From NCBI GenBank assembly GCA_016867955.1, contig VGIE01000004.1, positions 1 through 18,973 on the forward strand: DNA of 18,973 nucleotides, given 5' to 3'. The DNA is from Betaproteobacteria bacterium. Its GTDB lineage: Bacteria > Pseudomonadota > Gammaproteobacteria > Burkholderiales > SG8-39. The position numbers and the translations under genes were made by a program. A model generated the notes under the pieces. The model was not told the origin of the DNA. It saw only the letters and a program-made list of their open reading frames with translations, and did no database searches. Positions within the stretch are counted from its first letter, which is position 1, and the number at the start of each line of letters is the position of its first letter. Shown here piece by piece: positions 1 to 6,560 of the stretch.

Positions 1-191
1 GTTACGGCATCGATGATGGCAATTACATTACGGGCATGACCACGATTGCTTCACCCATTTTGAATCAGAGCGAGCAAGTGGCGTATGCCATCGCCATTCT
101 TGGGACCAGTGAGCAAGTGAATCGAATCGGCCAACCCCGAATCGGCAAGTCGCTCCGCAACATAGCCGACGTCATCCGCGCCAAGTTATAA
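1..191 (+). CDS. IclR-family transcriptional regulator, C-terminal end (partial)
   Basis: An open frame enters from the left edge (first full codon at 3) and ends at TAA 189-191, giving 62 residues. The stretch GMTTIASPILNQSEQVAYAI, followed by an Ala/Ile-rich strand and a final amphipathic helix, is the end of the IclR effector-binding (GAF-like) domain, where a G-x-x-x-I-A-x-P-I motif precedes the last strand. Family members are dimeric DNA-binding repressors or activators that sense small organic acids. The helix-turn-helix lies outside the window and cannot be checked. The gene sits in the same direction just upstream of the MaoC/lyase/CoA-transferase operon, so it is the obvious candidate regulator of it. 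The family call is fairly secure; the ligand is unknown. Confidence 0.72.
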   Translation, partial: YGIDDGNYITGMTTIASPILNQSEQVAYAIAILGTSEQVNRIGQPRIGKSLRNIADVIRAKL

Positions 192-501
192 GTCCCCCCG
201 GCCGGGGCGGGGCGTCTCCTACAGTAGACCCCGTGGGCGTGCGCCCACCCGCCTATCCGGTGACGTTCACCGGCAGTACACGCATACCCACACCCCGGGT
301 AACACCACCGCCACAAAGCTCAGATCACATGCCATTCGGCCGCATCGCGATTTCGCAATGTTGCCAAATCGCATCACCCGTGCTAGTTTTATCGTATTAG
401 TACACTTTTTGTTGTACTAATACAATTTTGAAGAAAAGGCCAACCGCGCGCTACACAGAAACACGCAAGCGGGCACCTCACCATCTATTCAGGAGAACAA
501 C
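192..501 (+). promoter_or_regulatory. Regulatory gap upstream of the MaoC operon
   Basis: This 310-base stretch has no convincing gene. The first half is GC-rich and holds two small palindromes: CCCCGGCCGGGG at 196-207 and CCGGTGA-CGT-TCACCGG at 257-273. Neither is followed by a T run, so neither is a standard terminator. The second half, from about 385, turns AT-rich and carries the inverted repeat listed separately. A good Shine-Dalgarno sequence, AGGAG at about 491-495, precedes the ATG at 502. I could not fix a sigma-70 promoter; TACAAT at 421-426 is a possible -10 but has no good -35 partner. Confidence 0.5.
394..425. promoter_or_regulatory. Inverted-repeat operator upstream of the MaoC operon
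   Basis: Two perfect 11-base arms, GTATTAGTACA (394-404) and TGTACTAATAC (413-423), are separated by 8 bases, giving 19 bases centre to centre. Each arm is itself nearly palindromic. The right arm extends to TTGTA-CTAA-TACAA at 412-425, a form typical of GntR/FCD or IclR-type dimer sites. The repeat lies in the most AT-rich part of the gap, about 77 bases before the MaoC start codon, where an operator overlapping a promoter would sit. The cognate protein is inferred, not shown; the adjacent IclR-type regulator is the simplest candidate. A role as an RNA hairpin is less likely because the spacer lacks terminator features. Confidence 0.6.
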
Positions 502-954
502 ATGGCAGGGCTGTACTACGAGGAATTCGAGCAAGGCATGCGTTTTGACCACCCCTGGACCCGCACAGCCACCGAAACCGACAACATCCTGATCTGCAGT
601 CTCACCATGAATGTGCAACCAATGCACCTGGATGCCGATTTCTCCGCCAAGGCCGAGTTTGGCAAGCCACTGGTCAACAGCATGTTCACCCTTGCCTTGA
701 TGATCGGCATGAGCATCAATGACACAACCTTGGGCACCACCATCGGCAACCTCGGCATGGATGGCGTGAAGTTTCCAAAACCGGTGTTCTACGGCGATAC
801 GCTTCGCAGCCGGACCGTGGTTCTGTCGAAGCGCGAAAGCAAGTCCTGGCCCAAGGCGGGAATCGTGGAGTTTGAACATACGGCGCTGAACCAGAGGGAT
901 GAGTTGGTCGCCACCTGCAAACGCATGGCTTTCATGCGGAAGAGGCCCTCTTGA
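502..954 (+). CDS. MaoC-family acyl-CoA hydratase/dehydratase
   Basis: The 150-residue protein is a single hot-dog domain of usual MaoC length. The hydratase-2 signature is visible: N37-x-x-P-M-H42-x-D44, followed by an Ala/Phe-Gly segment (A48 to G54) and a small-residue turn near 57-60. N37 and H42 match the catalytic Asp/Asn-His pair that adds water to an enoyl-CoA. AGGAG before the ATG supports the start. The stop overlaps the ATG of the next gene by one base, so the two are probably translationally coupled. With a CitE-like lyase and a CaiB transferase downstream, the likely substrate is an unsaturated dicarboxylyl-CoA such as mesaconyl- or itaconyl-CoA. That assignment is inferred from context. 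It acts in the cytoplasm. Confidence 0.85.
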   Translation: MAGLYYEEFEQGMRFDHPWTRTATETDNILICSLTMNVQPMHLDADFSAKAEFGKPLVNSMFTLALMIGMSINDTTLGTTIGNLGMDGVKFPKPVFYGDTLRSRTVVLSKRESKSWPKAGIVEFEHTALNQRDELVATCKRMAFMRKRPS

Positions 955-1805
955 TGCGATCGCTACTGTTTGTTCCGGGCGATAGTCCACGCAAGTTCGA
1001 CAAGGCTTCCGCGAGCGAAGCAGACGCGTTGGTATTGGATCTGGAGGACTCCGTAGTTCCCGCCGGAAAGATCGACGCAAGGACATCCGTGCGGAGCATG
1101 CTGATCTCCGGCGCGCCGGGAAAATCCCTTTGGGTTCGTATCAATCCACTGGATTCGGAATGGGCAATGGGTGATCTCGCAGCAGTTGTTGGCGCGGAGC
1201 CCTTCGGAATCATCCTGCCGAAATGCCGATCCGGCGAGGACGTGCGCAGACTGGCGCACTACCTCGACGCGCTGGAAACACAGGCAAGACTGGCAGTCGG
1301 GTCATTGCGCATACTGATCATCGCAACTGAACTCGGCGAAGCCATGTTCAATCTTGGCAGCTATGCCGGAGTTAGCGAGCGCCTATGGGGCATCACCTGG
1401 GGCGCCGAGGACATCGCCGCCGATCTCGGCGCCCTGTCGAATCGCGCCCAGCAACAGTACACTGCCCCGTATGTCCTGGCACGCTCGCTCTGCCTCTACG
1501 CCGCGGCCAGCGCCAGGATCCTTGCCTACGATACGCCCTGCATCGCACTCGACGATCCCGGATTGCTTGAAACAGAATGCCAGGAGGCCCGGCGCGACGG
1601 TTTTGTCGGCAAGATCGCAATTCATCCAAAGCACGTTCCTGCAATCAACATGGCGTTCACTCCGAGCGAAGCCGAGCGCCTGTGGGCGAGGAAGGTCCTG
1701 GCAGGATTCGAAGCCCATCCTGGCGCCGGGACATTCCGCTTGGAGGGCCAGATGATCGACAGGCCGCACTATCGTGCGGCGAGGCGAATACTCAACATGG
1801 GGTGA
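954..1805 (+). CDS. HpcH/HpaI (CitE-like) CoA-ester lyase
   Basis: A TIM-barrel lyase of 283 residues, normal for CitE-like CoA-ester lyases. Visible motifs are L5-F-V-P-G-D at the N-terminus, LDLEDSV at 28-34, VRIN at 62-65, and the two expected Mg2+ ligands, E126 in IATELGEA and D153 in WGAEDIAADLG. IHPKHVPAIN near the C-terminus is the usual CoA-contacting segment. These enzymes cleave 3-hydroxy-acyl-CoA esters such as malyl-, citramalyl- or methylmalyl-CoA by retro-Claisen chemistry. The ATG at 954 is preferred over the in-frame TTG at 951 because it overlaps the upstream TGA by one base, a common coupled arrangement. Citramalyl-CoA as substrate is an inference from the neighbouring hydratase and CoA-transferase. 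Confidence 0.87.
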   Translation: MRSLLFVPGDSPRKFDKASASEADALVLDLEDSVVPAGKIDARTSVRSMLISGAPGKSLWVRINPLDSEWAMGDLAAVVGAEPFGIILPKCRSGEDVRRLAHYLDALETQARLAVGSLRILIIATELGEAMFNLGSYAGVSERLWGITWGAEDIAADLGALSNRAQQQYTAPYVLARSLCLYAAASARILAYDTPCIALDDPGLLETECQEARRDGFVGKIAIHPKHVPAINMAFTPSEAERLWARKVLAGFEAHPGAGTFRLEGQMIDRPHYRAARRILNMG

Positions 1806-1813
1806 ACGCAGCC

Positions 1814-2974
1814 ATGCCCGGACCGCTCTCAGGAATCCGCATTCTGGACATGACCAGCATTCTGATGGGGCCACTGGCCACCCAGATGCTGGGCGACATG
1901 GGCGCCGATGTCATCAAGGTCGAGCCCCCGGGCGGAGATCTGTTTCGTCATGTGACACCCCAGCGCCACCAAGGCATGAGCCACGCCTATCTGAACGCCA
2001 ACCGGAACAAGCGCAGCGTGGTCATCGATGCCAAGTTGCCCGCGGGAAGAGCTGCAATACTCAAGCTTGCACAGACTGCTGATGTGCTCGTATCGAATAT
2101 TCGCCCTTCAGGCATGAAGCGGCTAGGACTGGATTACGAAGCTGTAAGGCTCTCGAGTCCCCGCATCATTTACTGCGGCTGCTACGGCTACTCCGAGTCG
2201 GGCCCTTTCGCCGGACGCAGTGCGGTTGACGACACCATACAGGCCGCATGCGGCGCCGCCTCGCTTCAAGGCGTCAATACCCCTTCGCCCCGATTCGTGA
2301 ATTTCGGCCTGGCGGACAAGACCGTTTCCCTCTATATCGCCAATGCGATCACATTGGCATTATTTGCCCGCGAACGGACAGGAGTTGGGCAGTTGGTCGA
2401 AGTACCCATGTACGAGTGCATGACTTCCTTCATGCTGCACGAGCATCTCGCCGGCCTGACGTTTGACCCCGCGCTTGGCGAGGCCGGATACGCGAGAATG
2501 TTGACCCCATTTCGAAGGCCGTTCAGGACAAAGGACGGCTATCTCTCTGTCGTTCCGTACTCTGACCGGCAATGGCGGCGGTTCTTCGAGCTGTCGGGAA
2601 GCCCCGCACTTCGTGAGGACAATCGATTTCGGACCCTCACGGACAGAACCCTGCATATCAGCGCCCTCTACAAGTTGCTCGAGGAAACAATTGCAGAGAG
2701 AACTACTGCCGAGTGGTCAGCCCTGCTCAACGGCGGAGACATCCCGTTTTCACCGGTGAATAGCGTCGAGGACCTCATTGAAGATCCGCATCTAAATACC
2801 ACCGGATTCTGGAAAACGGTCGACCATCCGACGGAGGGCAAGCTGAGGATGACAGGAATTCCGATCCGATTCTCGAAGACGCCGGGATCGATCCGGCGCC
2901 ACGCACCGGCGCTCGGCGAGCACACAGACGAGATTCTTGACGAAATCCGACGTGAGCACGGCGACACGTCGTAA
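1814..2974 (+). CDS. CaiB/BaiF family (class III) CoA-transferase
   Basis: From ATG 1814 the protein has 386 residues, close to the 380-430 usual for formyl-CoA-transferase-type enzymes. The frame is open further upstream, but homology starts at MPGPLSGIRILDMT, 8 bases after the lyase stop, so this start is chosen. Diagnostic segments are GDMGADVIKVEPPGGD (27-42), the NRNKRSV segment (63-69), and VDDTIQAACG, where D140 matches the aspartate that forms the acyl anhydride. The C-terminal part has the small-domain pattern DGYLSVVPYSDRQW. It moves CoA between carboxylic acids without ATP. In this operon it probably activates the free acid that the hydratase and lyase then process. The exact donor and acceptor cannot be read from sequence. 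Confidence 0.88.
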   Translation: MPGPLSGIRILDMTSILMGPLATQMLGDMGADVIKVEPPGGDLFRHVTPQRHQGMSHAYLNANRNKRSVVIDAKLPAGRAAILKLAQTADVLVSNIRPSGMKRLGLDYEAVRLSSPRIIYCGCYGYSESGPFAGRSAVDDTIQAACGAASLQGVNTPSPRFVNFGLADKTVSLYIANAITLALFARERTGVGQLVEVPMYECMTSFMLHEHLAGLTFDPALGEAGYARMLTPFRRPFRTKDGYLSVVPYSDRQWRRFFELSGSPALREDNRFRTLTDRTLHISALYKLLEETIAERTTAEWSALLNGGDIPFSPVNSVEDLIEDPHLNTTGFWKTVDHPTEGKLRMTGIPIRFSKTPGSIRRHAPALGEHTDEILDEIRREHGDTS

Positions 2975-3084
2975 GTCGACAGGATGAACCGTCGACAACG
3001 CTCTGACAGGCAACTCGATTTATTGAACCGCGAAGAAGTATGAGACTGCATGCCTTGTAGGCCAATCTTGGAGAAGGAGCAAGC

Positions 3085-4044
3085 ATGAAAGCCATGGTCA
3101 CTGCACTTGTATCCGTTTTTTTCCTCTTGTCAGGACAGGTTTATGCACAAGCATATCCGGCGAAGCCGATACGATTTGTAGTGCCCTATCCCGCTGGGAC
3201 CAGTCTGGATGTACTGGGTCGAATGATTGTTGATGAAGTGAGGAGAACGACTGGCGCAGTAGTCGTGGTGGACAACAAGCCGGGCGCCTTTGGGATAATC
3301 GGCACGGATTCGGTTGTTAAGTCCGCCCCCGATGGCTACACCATCATGATCAGTTCAAGCGCCAGTCATTCATCGGCACCTCAACTGGTCAAGGCCACTT
3401 CCTACGATCCGATAAAGGATTTCACGCACATCGGCAAGGCACACACATTCGAATCCGTCCTGGCGGTCAACTCCAGCAGCCGGTTCAAGGTATTGAACGA
3501 CTTGATCACCGAGGCCCGCGCCAATCCGGACAAACTCACGTATGGGTACGGATCAACCACATCTCAAGTCGTCTCGGCAAGCTTCCTCCGAGCTGCCGGC
3601 ATCAAGTTGCGCGGCATTCCCTACAAGGGGCAACCACAGGCCATGACGGACCTGCTCGGAGGTCAAGTCGACATGATGGCGGCAGATGTCGGGCTGAGTC
3701 TTGCACAAGCCAAGGCCGGGAAGATTCGCCCCCTGGCCGTCGCCGCCGCGAGGCGGGTCCCACAGTACCCTTCAACCCCGACACTCGGCGAACTTGGCGT
3801 GAACGATGTGGAAATCTCGGGATGGACCGGTTTATCCGGTCCCGCAGGAATGCCGCGAGAATCAATCGCCTGGTGGGCAGACAACCTCAAGGCCGCGTTG
3901 GCACAAAAGAGCCAATATGATCGCCTGCTGGATATGGGATTTGGACCGGATTTTCTCGGCCCAGATGCTTTTCCGGAGTTCGTGAAGGCACAGCTCGCCG
4001 TATGGGAAAAGCATGTTCGCGCAGCGGGCATGAAACCTGAGTAG
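3085..4044 (+). CDS. Bug/TctC-family periplasmic substrate-binding protein
   Basis: The 319-residue protein starts with a signal peptide: K2 and a hydrophobic core at 4-17, with likely cleavage after the A-Q-A near residue 23. The mature part opens with YPAKPIRFVVPYPAG, the Bug-family hallmark. Other family features are VDNKPGAFGIIGTD and APDGYTIM, followed by VPYKG-type (here IPYKG), DLLGGQVDMM, and RPLAVAAARR segments. GGAG in GGAGAAGGAGC at 3070-3080 gives a strong ribosome site. Bug proteins bind carboxylates in the periplasm and usually feed TctAB transporters or signalling systems. No tctA or tctB is present here, so this is an orphan receptor whose partner lies elsewhere. Its position after the CoA-transferase suggests it binds the acid the operon degrades. 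Confidence 0.92.
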   Translation: MKAMVTALVSVFFLLSGQVYAQAYPAKPIRFVVPYPAGTSLDVLGRMIVDEVRRTTGAVVVVDNKPGAFGIIGTDSVVKSAPDGYTIMISSSASHSSAPQLVKATSYDPIKDFTHIGKAHTFESVLAVNSSSRFKVLNDLITEARANPDKLTYGYGSTTSQVVSASFLRAAGIKLRGIPYKGQPQAMTDLLGGQVDMMAADVGLSLAQAKAGKIRPLAVAAARRVPQYPSTPTLGELGVNDVEISGWTGLSGPAGMPRESIAWWADNLKAALAQKSQYDRLLDMGFGPDFLGPDAFPEFVKAQLAVWEKHVRAAGMKPE

Positions 4045-4056
4045 AAGCGCCTCTCA

Positions 4057-4118
4057 CGGGACCGGCAGCGGTGGGGCAATGAACACTCGCTGCTCTTGCT
4101 GCTGCCAGCCGGATCCCG
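4057..4118. terminator. Imperfect stem between convergent genes
   Basis: Between the convergent Bug gene and the citrate-synthase-like gene, CGGGA at 4057-4061 can pair with TCCCG at 4114-4118. CCGG with CCGG and CAGC with GCTG extend the stem inwards, with bulges and a loop of about 30 bases. No T tract follows on either strand. It could be a bidirectional attenuator or simply GC-rich chance pairing. The low-GC left module ends here. Confidence 0.22.
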
Positions 4119-4130
4119 AAAAGTCTCGAG

Positions 4131-4919
4131 TCATGCCACGTTGTCGGTCGGCGGTATGTCCAATCGATAGGGCACCGCCGCCTCGGCGCTTTTCATGAGA
4201 TCCCAGGCCACCGGGTGCTGCTGCTCCTCGCGGATGTGCGCCACCAGCCCTGCGGTGCGGGCGATGAGCACGAAGCCGCGCATGATCTCGACCGGGATGC
4301 CGATCTCGCAGAACAGCGCGCCGAAGGCGGTGGAGGCGTTCATGGTGAGATGTTTGCCCCAGGCGGCGTCCACCGCCTTCGACAGCGCATTGGCGGCCTC
4401 CACATAGCGGCAGGACAGCCCCAGTTCCTTCGCCAGCGCGAAGCAGCGCAGCGTGCGCGGATCGTCGGGGTAATGCCACGGGTGACCGAAGCCGGGGATC
4501 TGCTTCTTCGCGGCGCGATGCGCCTCGGCCTCGCGCTTTGCCGCCGCCTCGATGCCCGCCGGATCGTCCACGATGCCCGTCAGCAGCTGCGCGCACTGCT
4601 CGGTGGTGCCGAGCAGCACGCTGCCGCCGGCCAGGATGCCGGCGGCCACCGCACCCTGCATCGCCTCGGGGCCACTCGAATAGATCATGCGCGCCGAAAT
4701 GGAACTGGGCGTCATGCCGTGCTCCATGATGCCGACCATGACGATGTTCATCACCGCCGTCTCGTTCGGCGTGGGCATGCGCCCGAAGATCTCGAACATC
4801 ATCATCTGCACGAAATCGACCTTGCCGATGAGTTCGTTGCAGAGGTCCTTGCCGCGGATCTCGATGTGATCGGCGGTGGGATGGCAGAGCGATGTGGTCG
4901 GGGTTTTCTTCGTGCTCAT
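4131..4919 (-). CDS. Short citrate-synthase-superfamily protein (citryl-CoA lyase-like)
   Basis: At 262 residues this is much shorter than citrate synthase (about 430) and matches stand-alone citryl-CoA lyase-type proteins, which carry only the core of the fold. Visible landmarks are H67 in IMEHGMTPSSISAR, GFGHP at 143-147 (H146 in the place of the citrate synthase active-site His), DDPRT at 152-156, and GIPVEIMRGFVLIARTAG with AHIREE at 207-232. Where citrate synthase has the catalytic Asp (N-x-D-x-x-S-G), this protein reads NASTAFG, so the aspartate appears replaced by S196. That suggests a lyase or other retro-Claisen reaction rather than citrate synthesis. The gene follows ligase B by 42 bases in an apparent three-gene operon. 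The true substrate is unknown. Confidence 0.75.
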   Translation of the reverse strand: MSTKKTPTTSLCHPTADHIEIRGKDLCNELIGKVDFVQMMMFEIFGRMPTPNETAVMNIVMVGIMEHGMTPSSISARMIYSSGPEAMQGAVAAGILAGGSVLLGTTEQCAQLLTGIVDDPAGIEAAAKREAEAHRAAKKQIPGFGHPWHYPDDPRTLRCFALAKELGLSCRYVEAANALSKAVDAAWGKHLTMNASTAFGALFCEIGIPVEIMRGFVLIARTAGLVAHIREEQQHPVAWDLMKSAEAAVPYRLDIPPTDNVA

Positions 4920-4961
4920 GGTGATCTCCGTTCGGATGTTCGGGAAGCGGCTCGCGTCGGG

Positions 4962-6560
4962 TCAGGCAGCGGGGATGTCCTCTCCGGCTCGCACCAACCC
5001 GCGCTTCAGCAGTTCGTCGCGCAGCAGCGGCTTGGGCACCTTGCCCACCGGGTTGCGGGGGATCTCCGTCCAGATCCAGATGCGCCGCGGCAGCTTGTAG
5101 GCCGCCAGCCGTCCGCGCAGGTACTCGCGCAGCTCGGCTTCGCTGGCGGCGCCGCCGGGCTTCAGCGTGACCACGCCGACGCCGATCTCGCCCCAGCGGC
5201 TGTCCGGAAAGCTCAGCACATGCGCCTCGGCCACGGCGGGATGCTCGGCCAGATGGTTCTGCGTTTCGTTCGGATAGACCTGCAGGCCGCCCGACTTGTA
5301 CATCTCCTTGGAGCGCCCCTCGATGTAGAGGAAGCCGCGCTCGTCCAGCCGCCCGAGGTCGCCGACGTCCACCCAGCCGTCCTGCAGCGCCGCGGCGGTG
5401 GCCTCCGGCATCTCGTAGTAGCCATGGAAGCTCGCCGGACCGCGCACCCAGATCGCGCCGGCCTGCCCGTCAGGCAGCGCCCTGCCTTCGGCGTCACGGA
5501 TCTCGATCTCCACGCCCGAGCGCGCCACCCCACAGCTGCCGGCGGGCGCATGGGGATCGCCGTCGGCCAGGCTGTGCATGTCCGGATAGAGCACCGTCCC
5601 CGTGCCCATGTTCTCGGTGGCGCCGTAGTACTGCACCAGCACCGGCCCGAACACCTGCATGGCCACGTGCTGGTCGACGCGATTGAGCGAGGCACCGGCA
5701 TAGATCACGTGGCGCAGGCTGGAGCGATCGCGCCGCAGGGCGTCCGGATGGCGCGCCAGGTCCATCAGAATGGTGGGCACGGTGAAGATCTCCGAGATGC
5801 GCTCGGCCTCGATCAAGCGCCAGCAGTCGGCGACATCGAAACGCTCGCTGTCGAGCATCACCACCTTGGCGCCGCGCATCACGCAGGCCGTACAGGTGGT
5901 GCCGGTGCCATGCGACAGCGGCCCGATGACCAGCAGCGTCGACTCGCGGCCTAGCCCCGGCATGACGTCAGCGACGCGACCGATCAGCGCCGCCGACAGG
6001 CTGCCATGCGAATGCAGCGCGCCCTTGGGAATACCGGTGGTGCCCGAGGTAAACATCTGCATGCAGATGTCGGCGTCCCGCACCGCCGGCTGCAGCGTCT
6101 CGCCACGGTGGGTGGCGGCCAGTGCGTCGTACACATGCCAGGTCGCGCCGCCCGTGGTTCCCTGCGGCGCCGGCACGGTGGCGATGACATGCGCTACATG
6201 CGCATGGGTTTGCGCCGCGCGCAGCGCATGCTCGACATGCTGCTCGTCGACGATGATGGCGCGCGCCCTGGCCAGGGCGACCATGTGCGCCGTCTCGCGC
6301 GGAATGGCCCGCGGATTGATTGGCACATAGATTGCGCGGGTGCGCATCACCGCGTACTGGCTCTCCAGCATCCAGCGGTTGTTCACGCATTGCGCGAGCA
6401 CCCGCTCGCCGGGCCGGATGCCCAACGCGACCAGCGCGCGCGCCAGGCCATTGGCACTGTCCTCCAGCTGCGACCAGCTGCGGCGCTCGTCGCCCTTGAC
6501 CAGCCCGATGCGATCCGGATACAGCCGCGCAGTGCGTGTGAGCAGGCTGCCGATGTTCAT
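4962..6560 (-). CDS. AMP-dependent acyl-CoA synthetase/ligase (ligase B)
   Basis: A complete 532-residue ANL-family ligase. It shows the phosphate-binding loop FTSGTTGIPKG (170-180), the A5 motif YYGATE (311-316), the ribose-binding D401 in VDVGDLG, the hinge region near R416, the A8 loop KSGGLQVYPNE, and the adenylating lysine K507 in RNPVGKVPK. It uses ATP to make an acyl-AMP and then an acyl-CoA in the cytoplasm. The start ATG overlaps the stop of the upstream ligase as ATGA (6557-6560), so the two ligases are translationally coupled. Two coupled ligases in one operon could act on a dicarboxylic acid or on successive intermediates. The acyl specificity cannot be predicted confidently; carnitine/cyclohexanecarboxylate-type ligases are the nearest familiar group. 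Confidence 0.88.
   Translation of the reverse strand: MNIGSLLTRTARLYPDRIGLVKGDERRSWSQLEDSANGLARALVALGIRPGERVLAQCVNNRWMLESQYAVMRTRAIYVPINPRAIPRETAHMVALARARAIIVDEQHVEHALRAAQTHAHVAHVIATVPAPQGTTGGATWHVYDALAATHRGETLQPAVRDADICMQMFTSGTTGIPKGALHSHGSLSAALIGRVADVMPGLGRESTLLVIGPLSHGTGTTCTACVMRGAKVVMLDSERFDVADCWRLIEAERISEIFTVPTILMDLARHPDALRRDRSSLRHVIYAGASLNRVDQHVAMQVFGPVLVQYYGATENMGTGTVLYPDMHSLADGDPHAPAGSCGVARSGVEIEIRDAEGRALPDGQAGAIWVRGPASFHGYYEMPEATAAALQDGWVDVGDLGRLDERGFLYIEGRSKEMYKSGGLQVYPNETQNHLAEHPAVAEAHVLSFPDSRWGEIGVGVVTLKPGGAASEAELREYLRGRLAAYKLPRRIWIWTEIPRNPVGKVPKPLLRDELLKRGLVRAGEDIPAA

Noticed and set aside
196..207. CCCCGGCCGGGG palindrome just after the IclR stop
   Set aside because: No following T tract and a four-base loop at best, so it does not qualify as an intrinsic terminator; listed only as part of the gap description.
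2975..2996. GTCGAC repeated on either side of a 10-base spacer after the CoA-transferase stop
   Set aside because: A 6-bp stem with no T run is too weak to call a terminator; a six-base palindrome occurring twice is plausible by chance.
4215..5954. Long + strand open frame (579 codons) opposite the citrate-synthase-like gene and ligase B
   Set aside because: His/Arg/Ala-rich with no domain pattern; both genes on the other strand have complete family motifs. It is a GC-rich antisense shadow.
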